From: Actinomycetes bacterium
GTDB lineage: Bacteria; Actinomycetota; Acidimicrobiia; Acidimicrobiales; JAMCPL01
Assembly (NCBI GenBank): GCA_021846515.1
Contig: JAJZWU010000012.1
Coordinates: 1 to 61,758, forward strand
Direction: 5' to 3'
Length of the DNA stretch: 61,758 bases
Below, piece by piece: positions 8,701 to 16,657 of this stretch. The position numbers and the translations under genes were made by a program. Position 1 is the first letter of the stretch. Each line of letters starts with the position of its first letter. The notes below the pieces were generated by a model. The model ran no database searches, was not told the DNA's origin, and saw only the letters and a program-made list of their open reading frames with translations.

Positions 8701-9764
8701 GCTGATGCCAACCTTGTAGACAAGTCGATAAGCCCTTCAAGAACTCTTTGTGCATTCCCGTTGTCCAGCGCACTAACCGCCAACTCTATGCCATCTTCAA
8801 AACTGTCTACAAGCCCAGATACCATCAAAGCTGCTGATGCATTAAGTACTATCGAATCCCGATAGTAGCTCTTTTCTCCAGCCAAGACAGAGAGGACAAT
8901 ATCGGCATTCTCTCTGGCGGTTCCACCTTTTATGGCCTCGGGTGGAACAAGCTTAAAACCATAATCGGGAGGATAAAATTCAAAGTGGGCAATATCTCCT
9001 CCCTCGGTAATTTCCAGCACGGTGCTGGGAGCGCACAACGATAATTCATCCATGCCGTCATCACCATGGACAACTATGGCCCGTTCGCATCCCTTCCTCG
9101 AAAGCACCTGACCCACCTTCTGGAGGATATCAAGGGAAGGCACACCGACGAGCTGGCGTACCTGAAGAGCCGGATTTGCCAACGGCCCCAAGAGATTGAA
9201 CACGGTAGGGACACCAAGCTCTCTCCGCACGGGTGCTGCATACCGCATTGCAGGATGAAAAACAGGAGCAAAGCAAAAGCCCATGCCCACCTCATCTATA
9301 CACTTGGATACACCTTCTGCCCCCAAGTCTATGATCACTCCAAGCTCTTCAAGCAAATCAGCAGATCCGGTCAGTGAAGAAGCAGACCTTCCTCCATGTT
9401 TGCACACTTTTGCACCAGCTCCTGCCGCTACAAATGCCACAGTAGTAGAGATATTTATCGTTCCAAGACCATCTCCACCGGTACCACATGTGTCCAGTAC
9501 CGTATATCCGGGATCAATCCTTTCAGCCACATCAAGCATAGCCAGCACAAATCCAGACATCTCCTCTACGGCCTCTCCCTTGCTTTTAAGGGCAATAAGC
9601 AGTGCGGCTATTTGAGAGGGTGACGCGCTTCCGCTGAGTATCCAACTCATTACCGCATAAGCTTCCGCCTCCTGAAGATCGGCGCCGCCAGTAATTCTAT
9701 TCAGCACATCAGGGAGATGACCGGCATCGAATGTCGAATGAGAGTTAGCCAAGTTTATGCTCAT
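8697..9764 (-). CDS. trpD: Anthranilate phosphoribosyltransferase
   Basis: A 355-residue enzyme converting anthranilate and PRPP to phosphoribosyl-anthranilate in tryptophan synthesis. The PRPP-binding signature DTCGTGGDGLGTINISTT is clear, followed by KHGGRSASSLTGSADLLEELG, where most homologues have KHGNR, so the Asn is Gly here. The Mg-binding region HGDDGMDELSL is present. Length and motif order match TrpD. The gene starts 13 bases after the whiB stop and overlaps rodA by four bases. No other trp gene is nearby, so trpD has been separated from its pathway and placed in a whiB/cell-wall operon. Confidence 0.94.
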   Translation of the reverse strand: MSINLANSHSTFDAGHLPDVLNRITGGADLQEAEAYAVMSWILSGSASPSQIAALLIALKSKGEAVEEMSGFVLAMLDVAERIDPGYTVLDTCGTGGDGLGTINISTTVAFVAAGAGAKVCKHGGRSASSLTGSADLLEELGVIIDLGAEGVSKCIDEVGMGFCFAPVFHPAMRYAAPVRRELGVPTVFNLLGPLANPALQVRQLVGVPSLDILQKVGQVLSRKGCERAIVVHGDDGMDELSLCAPSTVLEITEGGDIAHFEFYPPDYGFKLVPPEAIKGGTARENADIVLSVLAGEKSYYRDSIVLNASAALMVSGLVDSFEDGIELAVSALDNGNAQRVLEGLIDLSTRLASA

Positions 9765-9777
9765 GCCGGGGTATCAC

Positions 9778-10047
9778 TCATGCCGACTTGCGTCTTTGAC
9801 GAACAATTCTCCTGCGTTCACGTTCACTGGTGCCGCCCCAAATACCGTAGCGCTCGCGATTGGACAGAGCATGCTCAAGGCATGCTTCTCTAACCGGGCA
9901 CTGTTCGCAGACAGACTTAGCCGACAGAATGTCCTCTTCCGGGCATTCTGGCTCAGGGTAGAAGATAATAGTATTCATTCCACGGCAAGCAGCCTGCTTG
10001 TGCCACGTAAGACTCGCCTGTACGGTCATTTTAATATCACTTTTCAA
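9778..10047 (-). CDS. WhiB-family [4Fe-4S] transcriptional regulator
   Basis: An 89-residue WhiB-like protein. The four cluster-ligating cysteines are Cys21 (AACRG), Cys47, Cys50 and Cys56 (CEQCPVREAC), followed by the beta-turn GIWGGTSERERRR and a basic tail KSA. An additional cysteine, Cys35, lies in the loop between the first and second ligands. Family members sense redox state or NO and bind sigma factor. The best start is TTG at 10047, which lies 7 bases after a TATATT box; an in-frame ATG at 10029 is the alternative. It is the first gene of whiB-trpD-rodA-BFN. WhiB proteins are essentially restricted to actinobacteria and their phages. Confidence 0.93.
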   Translation of the reverse strand: MKSDIKMTVQASLTWHKQAACRGMNTIIFYPEPECPEEDILSAKSVCEQCPVREACLEHALSNRERYGIWGGTSERERRRIVRQRRKSA

Positions 10048-10054
10048 TCACTCT

Positions 10055-10060
10055 AATATA
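10055..10060 (-). promoter_or_regulatory. -10 box TATATT for whiB operon
   Basis: On the minus strand TATATT is followed by 7 bases and then the TTG start of whiB. This supports a leaderless transcript starting at or next to the TTG. Confidence 0.5.
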
Positions 10061-10228
10061 ATTTATAACACTACAAAATTATTGGAATGTATCCTGCAGT
10101 AACGCACATGCCCCTTATATGGATTCCTTCAAGCATAGGCATCACATGTTTATTAACGCATACAATCCCAATAATGATATTATCGCGCACCTTGCTCAAT
10201 ATGTCCAGTGCGGGTAGTGATAAATATG

Positions 10229-10237
10229 TGCTATAAT
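10229..10237 (+). promoter_or_regulatory. Extended -10 promoter (TGCTATAAT) for thioesterase gene
   Basis: TGCTATAAT is an extended -10 element in the gap between divergent whiB and the thioesterase gene. Transcription would start near 10244, leaving a leader of about 130 bases. The leader contains only a short open frame (10264-10302, 12 codons, no good ribosome site). Nothing else is recognisable between 10061 and 10373. Confidence 0.5.
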
Positions 10238-10373
10238 TCCGCTGACTGCCCGGTCGGACAACCCCATGCAGAAGTGGAGCGGTTCGGCGGGTGATTTGTG
10301 GTAGTGTTCCGGCAACTCGGCCTACAGCAGCCACTGGCTGGACAATCCATTGCAGATGCGGCAAGGTAGTTGT

Positions 10374-11147
10374 ATGCAAGATACATACGACGAAGAGCCA
10401 TCAACCTCAAATCCGCTAATATCGACCGACGATTTCCCGGGCGGCCCCAGCCAGGCAGAGCTTGCCGAAGCGGTACGCCAGCTAATCGATATTACAGTAA
10501 GACCACAGCAAAATCCAGCTGCATACCGCCACCTACTCACATTAATACAGTCAGCATTGAGCAACTCGGGCGGACTACTGCAGGATGAACCATCAAGCGG
10601 TGTTGCATTGACAGAAGAGGCGACACTCCTCAGTCATACACCCACAGATAAGCAGCCCAGCGCGCAGAGAGGAAATGGGCAGGCAAGGAATCCGCTTGAC
10701 TACGTACCGCTAAGTCCCATAATGGGCACCTGCAACCCATTGGCGCCACCAGTGAAAGCGACCATACTCAGCAATGGTGAGATTACCGGCACAGTATGGA
10801 TGGGTAGCGCATATCAGGGACCCCCGGGGTGCGTACACGGTGGAGTGATAGCGGCAATCTTTGATGAGCTTCTCGGGCTTGCCAATTTCGCAGCAATGAC
10901 ACCTGCCATGACCGGTACACTAAAAATTCGCTACCGTAGGCCTACTCCACTTTGGAAATCACTGGATCTATCTGCGAAGGTAACGGAGAAGGGTAGTAAA
11001 AAAAATATAGCTACAGGCACTATCAGCTACGACGGAGAAGTGACCGCTCAGGCAGAAGGCATCTTTATCGCGCTCAGCCCTGAAAGGTTAAAGGAACTCA
11101 GTGAATCGGCCAGCCAACGCGAATCATCGCGTCCGATACAAAACTGA
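10374..11147 (+). CDS. PaaI-type hotdog-fold thioesterase family protein
   Basis: A 257-residue protein with a C-terminal hotdog thioesterase domain. The signature HGGVIAAIFDELLGLAN (His-Gly-Gly, then Asp) is at about residues 158-174. It is followed by the beta strands GTLKIRYRRPTPLWKSLDLSAKV and ATGTISYDGEVTAQAEGIF, typical of 4HBT/PaaI acyl-CoA thioesterases. The first roughly 120 residues are not part of the domain and look helical, acidic and poorly conserved. I chose ATG 10374 because AAGGT lies 6 bases upstream; in-frame ATGs at 10350 and 10356 are possible. It converges with the DUF3501 gene. Substrate unknown. Confidence 0.8.
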   Translation: MQDTYDEEPSTSNPLISTDDFPGGPSQAELAEAVRQLIDITVRPQQNPAAYRHLLTLIQSALSNSGGLLQDEPSSGVALTEEATLLSHTPTDKQPSAQRGNGQARNPLDYVPLSPIMGTCNPLAPPVKATILSNGEITGTVWMGSAYQGPPGCVHGGVIAAIFDELLGLANFAAMTPAMTGTLKIRYRRPTPLWKSLDLSAKVTEKGSKKNIATGTISYDGEVTAQAEGIFIALSPERLKELSESASQRESSRPIQN

Positions 11148-11225
11148 ACTGCCAGATAAGCGCATCCTTACCAATGGTCGTTGCCCTGTCTTCCTTCTGT
11201 ATAGGCAAGACCAATGCTGTCGTAC

Positions 11226-11822
11226 TCACGAATGAGCACCGTCTTCCAAATCGTTTAGTAGCTCTTCAACCATCTCGGCGGTCAAAGGAGCGCCGGCCTT
11301 ATAAGCAGGGTGATCTACCGCCAATACAACCGTACTCTCTCTCATGGCAGCTACATCCTCGGATTCCATGGGAAATCGGATATAGTGAACACTGGATGTC
11401 ACGTCACTTCTGGTAAGCATATCTTCGTGCTCCTGTTCGGGTCGGCACGGCACTACTCTATCCCCAATCTGCAACTGCACTGCCTTTTCAATTCCAACCA
11501 ATTTTGGGAGCCACTCTCTCATCGGAATTTCACCACTGAATTCCAGAAATAGTGTCGCAGACAGCTCATTATTCCCTGGTATAAGAGGATTGTACGCGTC
11601 GAGCTCTCCTTGCACCTCATCATCGCGGAGCATTCTTTCGGCTCTTACCATCTCCTGAATCTGGAATTTTACCGTATCCCTGTTCTCGAATACTACAGTT
11701 ATAAAGTCACCAATGGACACTCTTCGGTTGCGTTTACGCGCTATGATCCAGGAACGGTAATCATCTCGCCGCCTTTCGTATTCACGTAAATCCCATATAT
11801 CGTTAATTGATAGTCTATCCAT
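11226..11822 (-). CDS. DUF3501 family protein
   Basis: A 198-residue protein beginning MDRLSINDIWDLREYE, matching the N-terminal pattern of DUF3501, with the characteristic RRVSIGDFITVVFENRDTV and QIQEMVRAERM stretches. Members occur with rubrerythrin and a heterodisulfide-reductase-like Fe-S protein, as here, but have no established activity. I prefer ATG 11822, with AAAGGTGG about 9 bases upstream; an in-frame GTG at 11837 would add five residues. It is the last gene of the leftward fur / rubrerythrin / Fe-S oxidoreductase / DUF3501 series, 103 bases after the Fe-S gene. Confidence 0.75.
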   Translation of the reverse strand: MDRLSINDIWDLREYERRRDDYRSWIIARKRNRRVSIGDFITVVFENRDTVKFQIQEMVRAERMLRDDEVQGELDAYNPLIPGNNELSATLFLEFSGEIPMREWLPKLVGIEKAVQLQIGDRVVPCRPEQEHEDMLTRSDVTSSVHYIRFPMESEDVAAMRESTVVLAVDHPAYKAGAPLTAEMVEELLNDLEDGAHS

Positions 11823-11925
11823 CTTGTCGATTACCACCTTTCATGCTCTGCTGCTCACTACTATTCGAACCTTTTCATCTGGCCGAAATCCCCGCTAGTC
11901 CGTGAGGTTGATAGGCGCGCACTTC

Positions 11926-13284
11926 TTAATCCGAACGGATACCATAAGCTCTGGCCAATATCTGGATAGGATGGACAGAACGTAGACCGGTCTCCTCCAG
12001 AATGGCATAATTTGCCAGATGGCAATCTCCACACACCTCCCTGGGCGCTGCATCATCTATTGCCCGTTTCATGGGCTGTGCAACTTTCTTCGCAAGTGCA
12101 TAATTCTTCGACTTGTATCCCCATGTTCCATCTATACCGGCACACTTGTTCACCAGCTTGACGCTAAAACCAAGTACACCAAACAGGTCTCGAGCCTTGA
12201 GTCCCACCCCTTGGGCCTGAGTATGACATGATACATGGTAAACAATACTAAGATCATTATCCGCGCCATCGGCGCTTCCCTCCTTTTGCAGAGGAGGAAA
12301 TAAGCTGTCGAATAGATCTCTATTACCCTTACGCAACCCAATCAGGTATTCCATGGGTTCACGTACGGCATCTGCGACTACCCTTGCATCACTGCTATCT
12401 ATCAATTCAGGATAATCCTTGCGCATAACATATGCACAGGTAGCCTGCGGAACAATTACCTGAGCGCCATTTGTTGCGCTCTCCCTAAGTGCTTCTATAT
12501 TCTTTGCGGCCGTCTGGCGAAACTGCTCTATATGTCCGGAGTGAAGCCATGGGGCGCCACAACACTGCGTGCCGGAAGGAAGAGTACAAGATGCTCCTGC
12601 GTGTTCGAGCACTCCCACCAGATCCTTTCCTATCTCCGGATCCATATATTCTACAAAGCATGTCGGAAACAACGCTACCGACCTCATCGGGTTGTCTGTC
12701 TTCTCTCTCCCCGGATTCCCGGTTGCGGTCCGGTTGGCTACATGATCTCTTTTGAACCAGGTGGAGAACCTTCTCTTGGCGTAAGGTGGCAGAAGCCGCT
12801 GCGACGCAATGCCCGATACACTCTCCATCGCTTTACGTATTAAACCTCCCTTCGATGTCACGACGGGATTGACCAAGCCGGAGAAGGCCGTTGCAAACCT
12901 CCCGGATAGATCCGTCCGAGACATCACAGAGTCTGCTAGACGAACATGAAAAGGAGGAGGATCGCTGTTCTTCTTCTGGATGGCCGCTCGCAACATGAGC
13001 TTTGGGAAATCGAGCAACCACTCATGCGGAGGTACATAGGGACAACGCAGTGCGCACAGCTTACACTGGTAACATTCCGAAATTACCCCGTCTCTTTCCT
13101 CCGGCGTTAATTCACTGACACGCCCATCATGGGCATCTATGGAGTTGAACAGATCGGTAAATGATGGGCACAGGCTGAAACAAACCCTGCAACCGTGACA
13201 AATGTCGAATACCCTATCAATCTCCCGGCTGACATCATCTGCGTCAGCATATAGAGGATCATCTGGATTATAAGTAATACTCAT
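11926..13284 (-). CDS. Fe-S oxidoreductase with heterodisulfide-reductase-type cysteine domains (GlpC/HdrD-like)
   Basis: A 452-residue cytoplasmic or peripheral electron-transfer protein. Two [4Fe-4S] ferredoxin motifs are at the N-terminus: CHGCRVCFSLCP (Cys29, 32, 35, 39) and CYQCKLCALRCP (Cys71, 74, 77, 81). The C-terminal half carries two CCG-type segments: one with QCCGAPWLHSGH, the other with HVSCHTQAQG, NKCAGIDGTWG and CGDCHLANY. The second lacks an adjacent Cys-Cys, like the variants associated with rubrerythrin. The start has GTGAGG 8 bases upstream. Context with rubrerythrin suggests a role in peroxide or oxygen detoxification or reductant delivery; this is inferred. Confidence 0.85.
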   Translation of the reverse strand: MSITYNPDDPLYADADDVSREIDRVFDICHGCRVCFSLCPSFTDLFNSIDAHDGRVSELTPEERDGVISECYQCKLCALRCPYVPPHEWLLDFPKLMLRAAIQKKNSDPPPFHVRLADSVMSRTDLSGRFATAFSGLVNPVVTSKGGLIRKAMESVSGIASQRLLPPYAKRRFSTWFKRDHVANRTATGNPGREKTDNPMRSVALFPTCFVEYMDPEIGKDLVGVLEHAGASCTLPSGTQCCGAPWLHSGHIEQFRQTAAKNIEALRESATNGAQVIVPQATCAYVMRKDYPELIDSSDARVVADAVREPMEYLIGLRKGNRDLFDSLFPPLQKEGSADGADNDLSIVYHVSCHTQAQGVGLKARDLFGVLGFSVKLVNKCAGIDGTWGYKSKNYALAKKVAQPMKRAIDDAAPREVCGDCHLANYAILEETGLRSVHPIQILARAYGIRSD

Positions 13285-13509
13285 TATGGAACCTCACTAC
13301 AGTGTAGCTTAATTGACATCCTCCCAACTCCTTTATCCGGGATTTGACAACCAGACCAGGCTACAGTTGCATCCTCTCTGCAGATTAAACGCCTCAAAGA
13401 AAGCTGGTAGCCAACAACGTCCTGTTCAGCCAAGTCGCGGGCTGGAGAAGCCGGCCACGAGGGGAGGGATCCAGTGACCGGCACAACCAACCTGAGCATG
13501 GGGGACAGC

Positions 13510-13929
13510 TCAGGCGATTGACTCCAACCCTTCTTTAAATTTAGCAGCATGACTGCGCTCTGCGCGCGCAAGGGTCTCGAACCACTCACCAATTTCTTCA
13601 AAACCTTCTTCACGGGCAGTTTTGGCGAAACCAGGATACATTTCGGTATACTCATAAGTCTCGCCCTCGACGGCAGAACCGAGGTTGTCTGCGGTTGAAC
13701 CCACTGCGTGGCCGGTGACAGGGTCACCTACCTCGCTCAGGTAGTCAAAGTGGCCAAAAGCATGGCCTGTCTCCCCTTCGCCCACCGAACGAAATAATGC
13801 AGCCACTTCAGGATACCCTTCTATATCTGCTTTGCGTGCAAAGTACATATATCTGCGGTTTGCCTGACTTTCACCTGCAAATGCCTCTTTTAGGTTACTT
13901 TCTGTCTTGGATCCCTTTAGAGATGCCAT
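13510..13929 (-). CDS. Rubrerythrin (diiron domain only)
   Basis: A 139-residue ferritin-like diiron protein acting as a peroxidase. Metal-binding glutamates and histidines are visible in [12 protein letters not shown] (Glu20), [31 protein letters not shown] and [11 protein letters not shown]. The usual C-terminal rubredoxin domain is absent, so electrons must come from another protein, probably the Fe-S oxidoreductase encoded downstream. A very strong Shine-Dalgarno site (AAAGGAGGT) precedes the ATG. The gene follows the Fur-family regulator by eight bases. Confidence 0.93.
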   Translation of the reverse strand: MASLKGSKTESNLKEAFAGESQANRRYMYFARKADIEGYPEVAALFRSVGEGETGHAFGHFDYLSEVGDPVTGHAVGSTADNLGSAVEGETYEYTEMYPGFAKTAREEGFEEIGEWFETLARAERSHAAKFKEGLESIA

Positions 13930-13937
13930 ACTTATAC

Positions 13938-14465
13938 TTACCTCCTTTTTTTCTTGGTTGGTGTGTTTTTCTTTACAACTGGTTTGTGGGTGCTACCCCT
14001 GGGATGATGCAAATTGGCAGTAGGTTGGTAGCTACCACCAGACCTGTCATCCAGGCAATCTTTGCAAATACCCCGAAAGACGACCTCCGAAGAGTCGACC
14101 TGGAACCCCTGTTTGAATTCATCCGGAAGAATCAACTGTCCCATATCCACATATAAATCATCAACCCTACCGCATGACCTGCAGACAAGATGGTGGTGCG
14201 GGACTTTAACATTGGGATCGTATCTCAGCATACCTGTGCCCAGATCCAAAGAATCAAGCTCACCCAGATCGACCAATTCTCCAAGAGTCCTATAAACCGT
14301 CTGAAGAGAGAGTGAACTCATGTCTCTAACCGCTTCACGATATATCTCCTCGGCTGAAGGATGAGCCGAGTGGCTCTGCAAAATCTTGAATATATGCTGG
14401 CGCTGGGGGGTAATGCGGTATCCATTCTGCTTAAACAGTTGCACCAAACCGGGCATATCCTTCAT
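13938..14465 (-). CDS. Fur/PerR-family metalloregulator
   Basis: A 175-residue Fur-superfamily repressor. The winged-helix part runs NGYRITPQRQHIFKIL and HPSAEEIYREAV, then SLQTVYRTLGELVDLGELD. The dimerisation part has HHHLVCRSCGRVDDL and a second CxxC pair GICKDCL that would bind structural zinc. The tail is basic (KKNTPTKKKRR). Placement before rubrerythrin argues for a PerR-type peroxide sensor, but Fur-type iron sensing is equally possible. The start at 14465 is supported by GAGAGAGG 7 bases upstream; an in-frame start at 14516 is less likely. A Fur-box-like sequence at 14606-14625 suggests autoregulation. Confidence 0.9.
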   Translation of the reverse strand: MKDMPGLVQLFKQNGYRITPQRQHIFKILQSHSAHPSAEEIYREAVRDMSSLSLQTVYRTLGELVDLGELDSLDLGTGMLRYDPNVKVPHHHLVCRSCGRVDDLYVDMGQLILPDEFKQGFQVDSSEVVFRGICKDCLDDRSGGSYQPTANLHHPRGSTHKPVVKKNTPTKKKRR

Positions 14466-14605
14466 AAACGAACCTCTCTCTTGCCGACAACAGCCAATGC
14501 ACTCCGGCATGGCCACAGGACTGACTCACGCCAGCAACAAAGTGCAACCGTTCCCTGAACCTCCGAAAGAATGTACATTTCAATAGAAATTGTAGCATGA
14601 CTATT

Positions 14606-14625
14606 CTTAATGATATTCATTCTCA
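14606..14625. promoter_or_regulatory. Fur/PerR-box-like operator
   Basis: CTTAATGATATTCATTCTC (14606-14624) matches 15 of 19 positions of the classical Fur box. The 7-1-7 core TGATATT-C-ATTCTCA (14611-14625) differs from TGATAAT-N-ATTATCA at two positions. It sits in the AT-rich gap between the fur-like gene and divergent glpD, where it could control one or both. The rest of the 14466-14794 gap has no other gene I can support. Confidence 0.6.
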
Positions 14626-14794
14626 AATAATATTTATATACATTTGTTATGTTGCCTGCCAATATGATTCAAGCTCTACCAAACAGTAATATACTGGTGG
14701 ATGCCAGGTAGCCGGACGACCGGATACAGACATGAAAGTGCAGGCATAAAAAGCTGTAACTACAGCAACTACAGAGCAAAAAGGATACTAATAG

Positions 14795-16657
14795 ATGGTC
14801 ACCATAGATTACCAGTTTGAACGCGAGTCGGCTATTGCCGGACTACAGACCGAGCCATTCGATCTTTTGGTCATAGGAGGAGGCATTACAGGAGCGGGCG
14901 TAGCACTGGATGCGTCCTCAAGGGGACTAAAGGTCGCCCTAATAGAACGAAACGACTTCGCATCCGGCACGTCGTCCAGATCATCCAAGCTCGTCCACGG
15001 TGGATTGCGCTACCTGCAACACGGTGATGTGTCGTTGGTATACGAAGCGCTGTATGAGCGCCAAAGGCTTCTTCGCAATGCACCACATCTTGTGAAGCCC
15101 CTTCCATTCATCATTCCAATTTTCACCTCAAAGCATGCCGCCTTAGCCAAGTCCACCACTGCCGCTATTTCCAGTGCACTGTGGATGTACGACATAACCG
15201 GAGGAGTGCGTATAGGAAAATTCCACTCACGCCTCTCATCTGATGCCGTACACAGTTACCTGCCATCACTGAACGCAGATCGTATCAGTAACGGATTTAT
15301 GTATTACGATGCAAGCGCCGATGACGCCAGACTGACCTTGGAGGTGTTGGAAACTGCCGTATACCGTTATGGAGCTATCGCGGCCAACTACACTGAAGCT
15401 GTCGGGCTGAATCGCGACGCATCGGGAAACATCGCTTCGGTGACGGTTCGATCACGCACCTTTGGTGAGGACGGTTCAAGTCATCATACACCTGCTCCCG
15501 GCGGAGCGGGAGCGGGCGGAGCGGGAGCGGGCGGAGCGGGAGCGGGCGGAGCGGGAGCGGGCGGAGCGGGTGCTGCTACTTCGACTACCCCTACCCAGAC
15601 CACCATACCACCTGCTTCCGGCAGAAAGAGCAACGATCAGATGGAATTTGAGATACGCGCCAAGGTGGTGATAAACGCCACCGGCGCATGGGTGGACAAT
15701 ATCCAGTCGCTTGATTCCAACCGGCACCAACATACAGTTCGCCCAGCAAAGGGAGTCCATCTATCTTTCAGTCTTTCAAGACTCCCACTAAAAGCAGCCG
15801 GCGTGCTACCGGTAAGGAGCGACAAGCGCAATATATTTATAATACCGTGGAACGATGCTCCCTACGCTTACGTTGGAACTACCGATACTGACTGGGATGG
15901 CTCGATTGATGATCCCCAATGCACACCAGACGATATAACCTACCTGCTGGATGCGGTGAACCACTATCTGGATACCCCCCTTAACACTACGGACATCACA
16001 GCATCTTGGGCTGGGGTGCGTCCCCTGCTGAATAAAGAGCACCACAACAATAAGCAGGCTCGCACTGCCGACCTGTCCAGGCATCATAGTGTCGTCGACT
16101 CAGGCAGTGGACTCGTTACGGTTACAGGCGGCAAACTGACCACCTACAGGAAAATGGCAAAAGATGCCGTAGACAGAGCAATAGACCACCTAAATCGTGC
16201 CGGCACCGGTATAGAGCGATCGCACACCAGGAACATCCGTATAGCCGGATCCGAAGACCAGTTGGCGTTAGAAGAGCTACGCCAGGCTGCTTCCCAGGCG
16301 CTACTTGGCCTGCCGCCTGCAACGGCGACTCATCTGATTAACAGGTACGGTACCAATATGCCGACACTCATCGACATGGCTGCTGATTATCCCGGCTCCC
16401 TTGAGCCTATCGTGCCCCAAATGCCCTACCTGGTGATAGAAGCAATCTGGGCTGCACAAAAAGAGATGGCATGCACTATGGAGGATATACTGGCACGTAG
16501 GATGAGAATGTCACTTATGGACTCAGCTGCGACAAAACAGGCTGCCTACACACTGGGCGGTATATTGGCAAAGGTTTGGAATCGAGATACTGCCGACGTC
16601 CAAAGAGATATTGAACTGTTTACACGCTCGCTTGACAACCAGGATATATCACTATGA
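14795..16657 (+). CDS. glpD: FAD-dependent glycerol-3-phosphate dehydrogenase
   Basis: A 620-residue membrane-associated flavoenzyme oxidising glycerol 3-phosphate to dihydroxyacetone phosphate and passing electrons to quinone. The N-terminal dinucleotide-binding motif is DLLVIGGGITGAGVALDAS, followed by the family signature GTSSRSSKLVHGGLRYLQ. C-terminal features include WAGVRPLLN, TVTGGKLTTYRKMA and a DUF-type C-terminal helical domain with VRPAKGVHLSF upstream. Around residues 236-265 it carries an unusual Gly-Ala linker made by five 15-bp repeats. AAGGA lies 9 bases before the ATG. Its stop overlaps the start of the next gene (ATGA), indicating coupled synthesis with the alkyl-DHAP-synthase-like oxidase. 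Confidence 0.95.
   Translation: MVTIDYQFERESAIAGLQTEPFDLLVIGGGITGAGVALDASSRGLKVALIERNDFASGTSSRSSKLVHGGLRYLQHGDVSLVYEALYERQRLLRNAPHLVKPLPFIIPIFTSKHAALAKSTTAAISSALWMYDITGGVRIGKFHSRLSSDAVHSYLPSLNADRISNGFMYYDASADDARLTLEVLETAVYRYGAIAANYTEAVGLNRDASGNIASVTVRSRTFGEDGSSHHTPAPGGAGAGGAGAGGAGAGGAGAGGAGAATSTTPTQTTIPPASGRKSNDQMEFEIRAKVVINATGAWVDNIQSLDSNRHQHTVRPAKGVHLSFSLSRLPLKAAGVLPVRSDKRNIFIIPWNDAPYAYVGTTDTDWDGSIDDPQCTPDDITYLLDAVNHYLDTPLNTTDITASWAGVRPLLNKEHHNNKQARTADLSRHHSVVDSGSGLVTVTGGKLTTYRKMAKDAVDRAIDHLNRAGTGIERSHTRNIRIAGSEDQLALEELRQAASQALLGLPPATATHLINRYGTNMPTLIDMAADYPGSLEPIVPQMPYLVIEAIWAAQKEMACTMEDILARRMRMSLMDSAATKQAAYTLGGILAKVWNRDTADVQRDIELFTRSLDNQDISL
15500..15574 (+). repeat. 15-bp minisatellite (five units) inside glpD
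   Basis: The unit GGCGGAGCGGGAGCG is repeated four times exactly, with a fifth diverged copy ending GGTGCT. Each unit encodes five residues (GGAGA), so copy-number change keeps the reading frame. Confidence 0.95.

Noticed and set aside
10264-10302. 12-codon frame with two Trp codons (MQKWSGSAGDLW) in the thioesterase leader
   Set aside because: Considered as a tryptophan attenuator peptide, but it lacks a ribosome site and a terminator, and faces away from trpD.
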